A DNA stretch of 24,479 nucleotides from Aureobasidium sp. EXF-3400 (lineage: Eukaryota > Ascomycota > Dothideomycetes > Dothideales > Saccotheciaceae): positions 1 through 24,479 of the forward strand of contig SWBL01000521.1 in assembly GCA_024195585.1 (NCBI GenBank), written 5' to 3'. Positions 10,014 to 19,781 of the stretch are shown here, piece after piece; the stretch's first letter is position 1; each line of letters starts with the position of its first letter. A program made the translations under genes and the position numbers. The notes beneath the pieces are model-generated. The model had not been told where the DNA came from. It made no database searches and saw only the letters and a program-made list of their open reading frames with translations.

Positions 10014-10988
10014 TTAGACCAGACCGGGAAGCATGGAGAATCTCTTCTTCTGGTACTTGTCACCAAACTCCTTGCGGTATCTGCGTTCCTTCTTCTTTGC
10101 CCAAACAGCCATCTGGCCTACAGCAACAACGACAAAAAGACCAGTGCTCAAGCTCCAAGATGCCAGCCAGATACCGATCCATGCGACTGCCTCGAACATG
10201 TAGTTGGGGCATGTCACAAGATCGAAGCCAAGACCCTTGGGAATACCACGTTCAGTGCCACCAGTGCTACGCAGGTTACGCAGCACATAGTGAGTGTTGA
10301 GGTTGCCCAACTCGCCAATGACGAAGAGAGCAATGGCGAGGTAGGTGATCAGAGGGTTTGAAGGGCCAGCAGTGGGAGCAGTGGGAGAGTAGATCCAGTA
10401 GGCGATGTTGGCACCGCCGAGCACCCAGTAATGAGCAGAGTTCTTGAAGATGTTGCGGGCAGGCATGGTGGCACTGGAGAAGCGGTGCACGAAGATGGTC
10501 TCGAACTCGCGCTTCGCAAAGTGCAGCGCTAGCATGATGCAGGAGAGGGACTGCAAGTATGATGGCTCAGAGGGAGCATTCTTGTAGAGGTATGGGCGCA
10601 GGTAGTAGAAGAGGGGGTGGATGAGCAGCGGGCCCAGGTATTCGATGATGAAGACGGTGCGCCAGGCGATCTGCGGACCAAGGTCTTTCACATAGACGAC
10701 GCTGTCGCTGCGCAGACCAGTGCGCTCGACGGTAAAGTCCTTCGCATTGGGGACGAGGGAGCCGTCGCTGCCCTTGGTCAGGCGTAGACGGTGGATTGAG
10801 ATGCCAGACTCGGCGGCAATGCGCTGGTACAGGTCTGCAGTGCTGCCCTGCAGGTATGTGGTGGCCTCGGTGGGAAGCTTCTTGATTGTGCGTCCTAAGC
10901 CCCTGGTCGTCAGCTTGGGCCGTATGGTCGTATAGGATCAACCGTCACCTCTAGGTTTGATAACCAGGTTCACCGGTTTTGAGGCCAT
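10014..10988 (-). CDS. TSC13: Very-long-chain enoyl-CoA reductase Tsc13
   Basis: Tsc13 performs the last step of each ER fatty-acid elongation cycle, reducing trans-2-enoyl-CoA with NADPH to give very-long-chain acyl-CoA for sphingolipids. Exons (minus) are 10988-10949 and 10894-10014, with a 54-nt intron (donor GTGACG, branch CTGAC, acceptor TTAG), giving 306 residues, close to yeast's 310. The N-terminal ~75 residues form the ubiquitin-like region (GRTIKKLP, LRLTKGSDGSLV). Several membrane helices follow and the steroid-reductase-type C-terminal domain. Lys141 in HFAKREFETIFVHRFS and Tyr245 in TCPNYMFEAVAW correspond, from memory, to yeast Lys140 and Tyr256, which are needed for activity. 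GTGACG is a less common donor, but the product MASKPVNLVIKPRGRTIKKL fits. The C-terminus KKRFSMLPGLV is basic and cytosolic in the yeast topology. Confidence 0.94.
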
Positions 10989-12142
10989 GTTGATGGTGGT
11001 GTGGTGCGATTGATGCGAAGTTAATTGCTTGTCAGAAGAGGACAGCTAAACGAGGAAAGCGGATCGACCGACGACGATTATTTCGACGACCGTTGCGATG
11101 TTTGCGCTAGCTTAGTGTCGTGAAGCTGAGAAGCTTTGGCAACATTCCACCATTCCTTCGCTCTTCCATGTGCCGAGGCTCCCCGGCTCCTCATTTTGGG
11201 AACCACGAAGCCCCAATGCGGCCCCTTGACTCGGTACCACTGAACAACCAGACTCGGGAGCTCTTCCATCCCTGTCAATTGGTGCACCGAGATACGAACA
11301 CGTGGATCTACATAGCGTGCATCCTGCTACACTGCCTGCTTCGCTCTGCCCGAAAACCAAGTCGAAACTGGCCCCAGGCAGCCAGGCTGAGGGCCTGCTG
11401 CACGCAGCCACGATCTTGTCGTGCATATGTACTCGACCAATACTCTACAGTTTGTATTGCTGCGCTTCCATTAATCATGATTGTACAGCCTCAGCCTCTT
11501 GCTTGCCTGATTACTCAGACATGCAATCGTCTACCTCTCAGCGCCTAGCATGCCCGTGCTGAGCATCCAACACCAACAGTGCCCCCACAACCATCCCTGT
11601 GCCGCACCAAAAGACCCGCTCGCAATACTGTTTTTTGACGAGAAAAGTATATTCCCATGTTATCTTGCAAGTACGGATACTGTATCGCGGCGGAAGGAAC
11701 TTATCGCTCCGGCCCGCGCTTTCTCAGCTGTCATCCTCAGCCGCGCTTGACCTTGTTCCTAAATCGGTACACACCCATTCTGGTGAAAGATGGCTCCTTC
11801 TACAAAAGACCCCTCAGGATCCTCAAACGCTCCATCCTAAAACTTTCATCAGTCCAAACGTCTCTCAATAGTCTCGCTTTTTTCCCATCCTTATTCCTCA
11901 GTATCAAACTCTCTTCGCATTCTAGAAAAGTCGTATTCACCTAACGTTCAGCTGAAGCTGAGTTATACTTTCAGCCTTCTGGGGTATAGCTCAACTCCCT
12001 GGCTTAAGCCTCTTCTACCGTCGTCCTAATTTGCTAGCACGGAATACTCTTGAGCCGTACTTTATGCTCGAGGTGAGCAGCTTTTTTTTTTCTTGCAGTC
12101 CAGTCGCTCGTTCTTTCTTTTCCTTGTTCGAGAAATCACAAC
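10989..12142. promoter_or_regulatory. Long gene-free upstream region between TSC13 and the Ppo gene
   Basis: This stretch of 1154 bases separates two divergent starts. Short open frames occur (for example 11120-11548 plus) but they are Cys/Pro/Ser-rich, overlap one another in several frames and show no recognisable protein. Close to the Ppo start (12075-12130) is a strong pyrimidine tract with ten consecutive T followed by CTTGCAG, which could be a leader tract or a 5'-UTR splice acceptor ending at 12098. A CCCCGG at 11181-11186 fits the CreA consensus but such matches are common by chance. The length suggests that the Ppo gene has a larger regulatory region than its neighbours. Confidence 0.4.
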
Positions 12143-12192
12143 ATGAAGGGTCTTCGTCGAGTCTTCAGCAGTGCATCATGTTTTCGACCTGA
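12064..12192 (+). other. Upstream ORF overlapping the Ppo start codon
   Basis: ATG at 12064 opens a 42-codon frame (M-L-E-V-S-S-F-F-F-S, then Ser/Phe-rich) ending at TGA 12190-12192, in a different frame from the Ppo ATG at 12143 and overlapping its first 50 bases. If mRNAs begin upstream of 12064 and are unspliced, this frame would lower Ppo translation. If the TTCTTGCAG at 12090-12098 is a real acceptor of a leader intron, the ATG would be removed. It may also simply lie upstream of the transcription start. Confidence 0.3.
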
Positions 12193-15100
12193 TCTTGACC
12201 AAGACCATGGCGTTGTCTATATCGAGAGCCCGTCAAAGACCAACGTCACTAACAAGAAGCAGCCGATGGTGAATCAGGTCGAGATGAACCATTTCGGAGA
12301 GTCCTCCGTTCCATTGCCTCCCTCAGCCCTGGATGGCATGGCTGACAAAATCCGCGAATCTCTTGGTGCAATGGGCACTCTTTTGTCTGCAATGAGGGCT
12401 CCGCTTCCAACTGGCACAGGCGATGGCTCAGCGTTACCAGTAGAGAAGAATGAGGCAATGGCTTCCACTGTTGCGACCGTTTTCAAGGATCTTGCTGGTC
12501 TTGGATTCAACACCACTGAAAAGGTCGCGGAAATGACCATCAAGACCAAGAATGGAGAGGACCTCGACGACAAGAAATACCTCATGGAATACCTCATCAC
12601 CGTATGCTTGTTCTGTCCGGCCATCTGAACGCTTGCTGACCAGTTCTCTCAGGCCGCTCAGGCACTTCCAAACGATGTGGTCGGCCAAAAACTCACAAAC
12701 AGCTTTGTCACGGCTCTTTGGAATGACCTTGAACATCCTCCAAAAGTTTTTATGAGTGACAAATATCAGTACCGTAGTGCAGACGGCTCCGACAACAGCT
12801 ATCTTCATCCTCGTCTGGGAGCTGCTCATGAATCTTATGCTCGCACCGTCAAACCGGCGACAATCCAATCGGGCAATCTACCCGATCCAGCTGTCCTGTT
12901 TGATGTCCTTATGGCTAGAAAGAAGGCTACTGAGCACCCCAACAAGATTTCCAGCATGCTATTCTACTTGGCATCGATCATCATCCATGATTTGTTCAAA
13001 ACGAACCACAAGGATTTCCGAATCTCTGATACTTCGTCCTACCTTGACTTGTCTCCACTTTATGGTAGCGATCAGAGCGAACAAGACACAATCAGAACGT
13101 TCAAAGACGGCAAAATTAAGCCCGATTCATTTGCAGAGACCCGTCTTCTGTCCTTCCCTCCTGGAGTCGGTGTGATCATGATCATGTTCAATCGTTTCCA
13201 CAACTACATCGTAGAGCAACTTGCTCTCATCAACGAGAACAGCAGGTTTGCTCGGCCCTCCGAGGATGCAGCGAAGGAGAAATGGACCAAGTACGACAAC
13301 GATTTGTTCCAGACTGGCAGGTTGATTACTTGTGGTCTATACATCAACATCATTCTCATCGACTACGTGAGAACGATCTTGAACCTCAACAAAACAGACT
13401 CTGACTGGTCTCTCAACCCACGCGCTGAGTTCCCCGGTCAGCCTGACCTTGGCTGTGGCAATCAAGTCAGTGCCGAATTCAACCTGGTTTACCGGTGGCA
13501 CTCAGCAGTGTCAGACAGGGATGACAAGTGGACTCAAGATCTGTTTGCGAAGCTCTTCCCCGGAAGGAAGCCAGAGGAAGTTCCTCAAATGGAGTTTTTG
13601 AAGACTCTAGGTCATATGGAGACTGATCTTAGAGCCCAAGATCCTACAGAGCGCAACTTCCACGACATCAAGAGAAATGCTGATGGAACCCTACCAGACG
13701 ACACACTTGCTCAGATTCTGGTGGAGAGTATTGAGGACTGTGCCAATGCTTTCGGGCCCCGCCAGGTACCTCTAGTAATGAAGCAGATCGAAGTGCTGGG
13801 CATTAGACAAGCAAGAGCTTGGAATCTTGCAACTCTCAACGAGTTCAGGAAGCACTTCCATCTGAAGCCTTACTCAACTTTTGAAGAGATCACTGCTGAT
13901 CCAGAGATCTCTGAGTCTCTCAAGCACCTATACGATCACCCTGATAACGTTGAGCTGTATCCTGGACTGGTTGTCGAAGACGCAAAGGAATCAATGCGTC
14001 CTGGATCGGGACTCTGCCCCTCATTCACAACATCTCGTGCCATTCTTTCCGATGCCACTGTCCTGGTTCGTGGCGATAGGTTCTACACCACCTCTCATCA
14101 TCCCGCAGCGCTTACAAACTGGGGTTTCGCCGAACAAGGCTCTGATCTCAATATTAACCACGGTTGTGTCATGTACAAGCTTTTCATGAAGGCTTTTCCG
14201 AACCACTTCCGCCCAGATTCGGTCTATGTTCACTTCCCCTTCACTCTACCTGGTGAAATGAAGCTGGTCTTGACCGGCCTAGGCAAGGCTAACAAGTACA
14301 ACTTCGACAGACCGACTCGCCTTCCACCGACCAAGATGTTGTTCTCTTACGATGCCGCAAAGAAGATCCTCTATGATCAGCAAGCGTTCAAAGTGTACTG
14401 GGGACCAAAGATCGAGTTCCTTATGGGCCCTCAAGCTAAAAGCTTCATGCTTGCGGGCGACAGCAAGATCAACGAAGCTTCTCGCGATATGATGGAGCAG
14501 GCTCTGTATCTCGGCAAGTTCGCCCGCAAAGAGCCCACAGGACATGAAAAATGGCTTCTTGAGGTCCGCAAGTTCTACGAAGAGCACACCTCTATGTTGC
14601 TGCAGAGGCACTCATACACGCTTGCCGGCACTAATTACGTGGATCTCATCCGTGATGTGACCAACATCGTACATGTGCACTTCTGTTCCGAGGTTTTCAA
14701 TCTACCGCTCAAGACGGAAGAAAACCCACATGGCGCCTTCACGGAGAAACAAATGTACCTTGTGATGGCAGCTGTCTTTGCATGTGTTTTCTTCGATGTC
14801 GATCCGGAACACTCGTTCGAACTACGACAAGGCGCCCACGATGCAATTCAAGCTGTCGGAAAGCTCATGGAGATACAGGTTCAGGCCATAGCAAAGCTGC
14901 CACATCTGTCCGATGCTGTTGATCGCATCAGTGAGTGGTGGTCTGGCAAGGATCGTTCAATCCTGACCCAGTATGGCAAGCATATGATTGAGCGCCTGTT
15001 GCAGACTTCGGGTATGAGTGTCCAAGAGCTCGTATGGGCACAGATCGTTCCTACCGCAGGTAGCATGTGCGCCAATCAGGGACAATTCTTTGGACAAGTG

Positions 15101-15688
15101 ATCGCTTGGCTTTTCAGCGACGGTCGCGAGTATCTTCCAGTACTTCACGAACTGGCCGTCCAAGATACCCCTGAGAACGACGAGAAGATTATGCGCTACT
15201 TCCTCGAGTTCTCACGTCTGCACAGCGAGACTGGCGTTTACCGTACTGTCGCCAAGGAGATGATTGTCGAAGACATGGATCGCAGAGTCAAGCTCAACGT
15301 TGGCGACACAGTCACTCTCAACTTCCGCTCTGCATCTCGCGACCCTATCATCTTCCCTGACCCAGAAACAATCAAATTGGATCGCCCCATAGAGTCATAC
15401 ATCCATCTAGGTCAAGGACCCCACCAATGTCTCGGTCAACCCATGACGCTGGTCGCCATGGGCGCCATCCTCAAGACCCTCTGCAAATTGCCCAACCTTC
15501 GTCCCGCACCCGTCTGGCCTGGCCCTGTCGACAGTGTCAAGAAGGTCGTCAAGGACTTCTCGGCTCTTGCCCCCGATGTCGAGTTCAAGCCTGAATGGCA
15601 ATACCACTGTTACCTGCTCGAGGACTGGGACCGCTACTTCCCCTTCCCTGCGAGCTTGAAGATTTGCTATGATGGCCAGGCTGCTTAG
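12143..15688 (+). CDS. Ppo-family fatty acid dioxygenase / hydroperoxide isomerase (linoleate diol synthase-like), 1164 residues
   Basis: Ppo enzymes make oxylipins: an N-terminal heme dioxygenase forms a hydroperoxide from oleic or linoleic acid and a C-terminal P450 domain rearranges it, typically to a diol. They influence sporulation and secondary metabolism in other fungi. Exons are 12143-12601 and 12653-15688 (51-nt intron, donor GTATGC). Dioxygenase residues are present: distal His265 in SIIIHDLF, Tyr433 and proximal His436 in YRWHS. The P450 part has N961-Q962-G963-Q964 (the Asn-Gln-x-Gln helix motif described for diol synthases) and heme ligand Cys1079 in GQGPHQCLG. So both domains look active, unlike PpoC/10R-DOX enzymes, which lack the P450 Cys. 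The basic N-terminus MKGLRRVFSSAS nevertheless recalls PpoC. Position of oxygenation (8R, 10R or other) cannot be read safely. Length is slightly above the usual 1080-1120. Confidence 0.93.
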
Positions 15689-15942
15689 ATAGCTCAACGT
15701 ATACAGGCGGGCAGAGGTCTTCACCGACGACTTGGTGTGTTTGGAGTGGCTGCAAGTGGTGTTTGGAAGTTGTTGGATTGGTCTGGACGGTGGTGAAAAT
15801 GCGATTGGATGACTGTGATGATCCCTGTTCCTAAGTCTGGCGTTGGAGTGATTTTCTGGAGGTCTCTCTTTTTTCTCATCTATTCCCCCTGTCGTTATTG
15901 TTCCATAGTCCTGTTAGAACCGCTTTAAAATTTCTTTATAAA

Positions 15943-15998
15943 TCGTTCCTTCCTATGCATTGTTCCTTCTATCGTTCCTTCGTACGTATCGTTCCTTC
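15943..15998 (+). repeat. Four TYGTTCCTTC repeats in the Ppo 3' flank
   Basis: The ten-base unit T[CT]GTTCCTTC occurs at 15943-15952, 15960-15969 (with T for C), 15972-15981 and 15989-15998, start-to-start spacing 17, 12 and 17 bases. It lies 255-310 bases after the Ppo stop, so probably in or just beyond the 3' UTR. It may be a degenerate minisatellite or repeated protein-binding sites in the transcript. Confidence 0.7.
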
Positions 15999-16102
15999 CT
16001 TCATAGCTGTTTTCGGCTATCTAGTGATGTGCTGCTCGATGTTCGATGTGAATGAAATGTGAAAAAATGATGAATAAGAATAATACAGGACAAGGAAAGT
16101 CT

Positions 16103-16122
16103 AATATATATATATATATATA
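16103..16122. repeat. (AT)n microsatellite
   Basis: About nine to ten AT units run uninterrupted between CTA and AATTACACG, 22 bases beyond the stop codon of the minus-strand gene. It therefore lies in that gene's likely 3' UTR. Confidence 0.85.
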
Positions 16123-16143
16123 ATTACACGAATGGAAATCCTT

Positions 16144-17751
16144 TCAATCGAACTCATCTAAAAAGTCCATAATGGCCGAATATGTGACCGTACCCCTCTG
16201 TTGCGCCTTCAACGTCGGAGGCGGCGACAACAACCCATTCGCTTGCACGGCGGTCGTCTTCAACGAGCTCTCTCGAGGTCCCCATGGAGAAGCCGATCTA
16301 CTAGCCGGGGTAGAGACCACGTTGCCTGCAGCCTCTGCTTCTCTGACAGCCACTCTCTCTTTCAATTCTTCCGCCTTGTCTATTTCTTGGACTTCTGGAA
16401 GTCCATCGACGAGTTTGGTCTTTCGACGTTGTCGTTCCATGATATTGTGCATGCAAGCGTCGATTTTGGTGTCCAAGTCAACCAGATCTTGCTGTTGCTG
16501 TCTGATGATAGCCAAATGTCCTGCATTAAAGTTTTTGTTGTTTACTACGGAAAGCATCTCGGCGTGGAGGGTCCGTCGGTCTTGTTGGAGTGCTTCACAT
16601 TCGTCGAAGAGACGGAGACAGGACTTGTCGATCTCTCGTAGGGCACGAACGACTCGAAAGGGCCCGTCTGTACGGAAACCAATGGGGTCTAGAGAGTCTT
16701 TGCGTGGATGTGAGGGCTCCCAGGGTGATGGCTGTAGTGGAGGACGAGTGGATGCTGAGGAGGAATGGTACGAAGAAGATTGATAGAGCATTGGACGAGC
16801 AGTATTGGGTGCTGACAATGATGATTGTATCGAAGGAAGTCGAGGGACAGATGGTGTTGATGCAGAAGTATGGAGAGATGGGCGCGTAGGTATAGATTTG
16901 GAAGGCGACGGCTGAACAGAGGAATATGAAGGCGCGTAACATGTTTGAGGTAGTGTGTAAGTGGGTGCTGCGGAATGCGATCGCGGGCTCATGTTGCCAG
17001 AAAAGGGGTCGGTGTTATCTCTTCTCTTGCTGTCTCGTCGTGATATAGGGCGGCCTCGTTGCATGATCGATTCGTCGCGGGCCTCTGGTACAGTGGAAAG
17101 TTGTAGCCGTGGTGTACTCCTCGTTGAGTCCGATGGCTCTTCCGCTTTGTTGTTGCCCCTTGGAGTAACAGTCTCATCTCGCGAGCCTTTTCTTAACAGC
17201 GCAGTGATCTCCTCTCTTGAGCCTTTTCGCATTGAGGAATAGCCCTCGTCTCGTGAACTCTTCCTCATCACAGAAGGAGTCTCGTCCCGCGAATTCTTTC
17301 TCGCCATAATTCTTGCTCCTAGTTTCTCCAAGGGGGCTCCTACTGAAGCCTTGCGTGGCGCTTCGTAAGACAATGGTTGCAACACTGCATGTTGTAGAGT
17401 TTCTGCTGATTTAGCATCCCGAGGCCGGCTGTAGATCTCCTGAGCAACCATCGATCGCTGTCTACCTGGATTGGAAGACAACGACCTTTGCTTCTCATGA
17501 GTGACGTGTGTTGAGCGGAGGTCCTCGACACTCCGTAGTGGCAGCACATCGGAATGCTCCTGACGATGTCCTCTCACAATCCCACGACCTCGTGAAACCT
17601 CTTTGTAGAGAGGCTTTGGCTCGTGACTCGCAGCTTCGTTCACTAGTACAAGCTTCGCTCTTTCTCCAGGAGTTTGTGTGAGCTTGTATCTAATTGGTGG
17701 GATTTGGCTATCCGATCTTGGAAACAGTGCATACTGACCGTTGCCAGACAT
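16144..17751 (-). CDS. Unrecognised Ser/Arg-rich protein with 12-residue repeats and coiled coil, 535 residues
   Basis: I do not recognise this protein and give it no function. It is a single uninterrupted frame with ATG at 17751-17749 (context CCGTCATGT) and TGA at 16146-16144. The first 350 residues look disordered (Ser, Pro, Arg). Residues 151-198 are four repeats of exactly 12 residues, RKNSRDE, RKSSRDE, RKGSREE and RKGSRDE plus five variable positions; each carries an R-K-x-S site of the basophilic-kinase type. Further R-x-x-S sites are RKAS at 133 and RRDS at 238. Residues about 365-475 are helical and charged (VRALREIDKSCLRLFDECEALQ, DLVDLDTKIDACMHNIMERQ), probably coiled coil, and likely the conserved part. 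The C-terminus IMDFLDEFD is acidic. It could be a scaffold or cytoskeletal protein, but this is only a guess from composition. Confidence 0.8.
   Translation of the reverse strand: MSGNGQYALFPRSDSQIPPIRYKLTQTPGERAKLVLVNEAASHEPKPLYKEVSRGRGIVRGHRQEHSDVLPLRSVEDLRSTHVTHEKQRSLSSNPGRQRSMVAQEIYSRPRDAKSAETLQHAVLQPLSYEAPRKASVGAPLEKLGARIMARKNSRDETPSVMRKSSRDEGYSSMRKGSREEITALLRKGSRDETVTPRGNNKAEEPSDSTRSTPRLQLSTVPEARDESIMQRGRPISRRDSKRRDNTDPFSGNMSPRSHSAAPTYTLPQTCYAPSYSSVQPSPSKSIPTRPSLHTSASTPSVPRLPSIQSSLSAPNTARPMLYQSSSYHSSSASTRPPLQPSPWEPSHPRKDSLDPIGFRTDGPFRVVRALREIDKSCLRLFDECEALQQDRRTLHAEMLSVVNNKNFNAGHLAIIRQQQQDLVDLDTKIDACMHNIMERQRRKTKLVDGLPEVQEIDKAEELKERVAVREAEAAGNVVSTPASRSASPWGPRESSLKTTAVQANGLLSPPPTLKAQQRGTVTYSAIMDFLDEFD
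17158..17301 (-). repeat. Four 36-bp coding tandem repeats
   Basis: On the minus strand, 17301-17158 encodes four units of 12 residues beginning at residues 151, 163, 175 and 187 of the unrecognised protein. The core R-K-x-S-R-[DE]-E is kept in all four, while the last five positions vary and synonymous codons differ. The protein pattern, rather than the DNA, therefore seems to be under selection. Confidence 0.85.
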
Positions 17752-19781
17752 GACGGTAATACGACTACTGACTGCTGGTCAACAAATGTAGATGCCATGT
17801 AGGGTTGGAGACATACATGAGTCAACGATTGTGTAGGGCTTCTCTTCTAGAGATGGAAATTCAGAGCGCTTGCTCAGGGCTTCTGGTCGTTGAATACTGA
17901 AAGTGTTTCAAGCATAAAGCTAGAATTGTGCCTAGAGTTGCAATCGCTCTAGATGTCTTCGACCGGATAGAGCCTGCAAAACAGGAAGTAGTTGCCGACA
18001 AAAATCTGACAGGTGTAAGTCAGTTTGGTGTGGATGGAAAAAAAGAGGCTTTGGAAGAGTGACGAACCGTAGAATGGGAACAAGACCAGCTGAACAACAC
18101 GAGGTAACTCTTAGTTTGAGCCGTCGCCATAGTATAAGACAGCTGCGTCTGAGACGTCTAGAAACCAGAAACAATGACGCTAATTTGTTTTAGGGTCCTT
18201 TAAGGCCAAACCTGAGACGTGACAATGGCCGGCCTCGCTGTCTGACATCAGCAACCCGCTATCACAGAGATTTTCTCATATAAGGCTGTACGTACGGGAG
18301 CCTGAGCTTTCGGAGACATGGTATGGTGAAATCGGTCATTGCATTGCATCTTTGTCTTGCTCGCATGACGTTTGTTTCTGGCTGCAAGAAAAGCGATCCA
18401 GTAGGGCTCACAGAATGGCGATCATGGTTTGAGTTGCTCAAAGATATGCAGCCTACCACAGAAAAGATGGAATGAGGATGAAGTAGATAGCCAAGAGATG
18501 GACGGGCATGGCACATCGGAAGACAGTTGCAGAGTCAACTGGACGAGAAAGTCGCGACTGCGAGTGGGCAAGATCGATGATCGTCAAAGATCTGCAGCAG
18601 AAACGGAAGCCCTTCCGGGGAAGCTGGAGCTTGCACTTTCCTTCTGAGCTGGTCTCGTTTCAGCTTTCCAACATGCGTCGTCCTGATCTGACCAAGGCAC
18701 GGTTTCAGCCCATCGTATCGGGTGGCCTGTCTCCCAGAAACGGTAACAAAGCACGCAACTGACCATGTCACCATACAATATCACATAGAGTTCAAGACAC
18801 TGTGTATCCAATTGATAAATTGATAGATCGAAGAGATCAAAGGGCAGGAACAGACGGGCATGACTACTTCCAAACAAGCTAATCAACGGCTGGTCCCCAC
18901 GCATGTGCCTGAAGATCTCCCTTCGACAAAAGGCTTCTTTCTCATACAAAAACTAGAGAAGACATCTTCTTGGCCATTTACAGCCGTGTCCCTTACAACC
19001 CGCTTTTGATCAAATCAATGTCCGGCATGGTGTCGGCGGAACTTGAAACCTTCATCAAGGTCCGAAAAGTCAAAGATGTTTTGGTTGGGCTGATCGTCAC
19101 TGCAGCATGTCTCTGTTTGAGATTCCAGTCCATGACATAGGCCGAAGACGATTCGAATATCAATGCTCAAGTCCCCCTTCCAACTTCCTTTTTCTTGTCC
19201 TTTTCTTATGATTGCCCTCGCTAACAGCAAGAGAGGAAATGCAAACAATGGTGGTCTAGAATGATATCTCGCTTAATTTTCTTTGTCTTGTGGTCAAATA
19301 TAGACACGGTAAATTGCACTGCATGACTTTCAGGGCTCTCTCTCCACCCACACTTTTTCTTGATCTTCTCAGCGTGACGACCCGGACCTCGATTTGATAC
19401 TATATACAGAGGATACTTTCCTTCGACAGGACTTTTGTGTTGCAGATAGATGCGACGACGAACATAGCTCATGATGATCGATTTTGTAGTGCTTGCCCTC
19501 GCGGCAGAAGTCCGTAGCCCTAACAGGATACATCTAAGGCACAGCACGTGAATTAGTTGCTGAGCGCTCAATGAGTCAAGATCAGATGGACAACAAGATT
19601 GAAATAGTAGGACTTTGTTCGAATGTGATTTGGAAATAGTTAAGAGGTGTAGATAATCATCCCGCAGCATAGCTCGGCGGCTCGTACAAGGTCCGTAGAC
19701 ATGATATGAGAAAAAAGTGAAAAAAGTGGTATCCAAAAGAAAATGGTCGCAAAGCTGTGTAACAAAATCGTCGCAATGCAA
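17752..19781. other. About 2 kb without a convincing gene
   Basis: Between the start of the unknown gene and the stop of acetyl-CoA synthetase I find no frame with a recognisable protein. The longest frames (18584-18949 minus, 121 residues; 19221-19781 minus, mostly extending out of the acetyl-CoA synthetase end) look like chance. The left part must hold the promoter of the unknown gene; the right part holds the acetyl-CoA synthetase 3' UTR. A possible small spliced frame is listed separately (17949-18130). No tRNA arms, transposon ends or long repeats were seen. Confidence 0.45.
17949..18130 (-). CDS. Possible 39-residue spliced small ORF (doubtful)
   Basis: On the minus strand, ATG at 18130 opens MATAQTKSYLVLFSWSCSHS. 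A 62-nt candidate intron (18067-18006) has donor GTTCGT, an ideal branch AACTGAC and acceptor CTGTCAG. The joined frame continues IFVGNYFLFCRLYPVEDI and stops at TAG 17951-17949. The result would be a small hydrophobic protein. The branch and acceptor are convincing, but the donor is uncommon and the protein matches nothing I know. The same intron could instead belong to a 5' leader of the unknown gene downstream on this strand, or to a noncoding RNA. Confidence 0.15.

Larger units (their letters stand above)
15689..16143. other. Intergenic between convergent Ppo gene and the unknown gene
   Basis: The 455 bases hold the 3' flanks of two convergent genes. The Ppo side carries a cluster of TCGTTCCTTC-like repeats (15943-15998); the middle has A/T-rich sequence and an (AT)n run (16103-16122). 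No gene is seen. Confidence 0.5.

Noticed and set aside
11120..11944. Several overlapping plus-strand frames between TSC13 and the Ppo gene
   Set aside because: They overlap in all three frames, are Cys/Ser/Pro-rich and resemble no protein; likely chance frames in promoter DNA.
10014..16143. A secondary-metabolite or oxylipin gene cluster around the Ppo gene
   Set aside because: Neighbours are housekeeping (TSC13, FIS1) or an unrelated disordered protein; no tailoring enzyme, transporter or transcription factor is present.
18584..18949. Minus-strand frame of 121 codons in the gene-poor interval
   Set aside because: Trp/Cys/Phe-rich random composition, no domain, and plus-strand frames of similar size overlap it.
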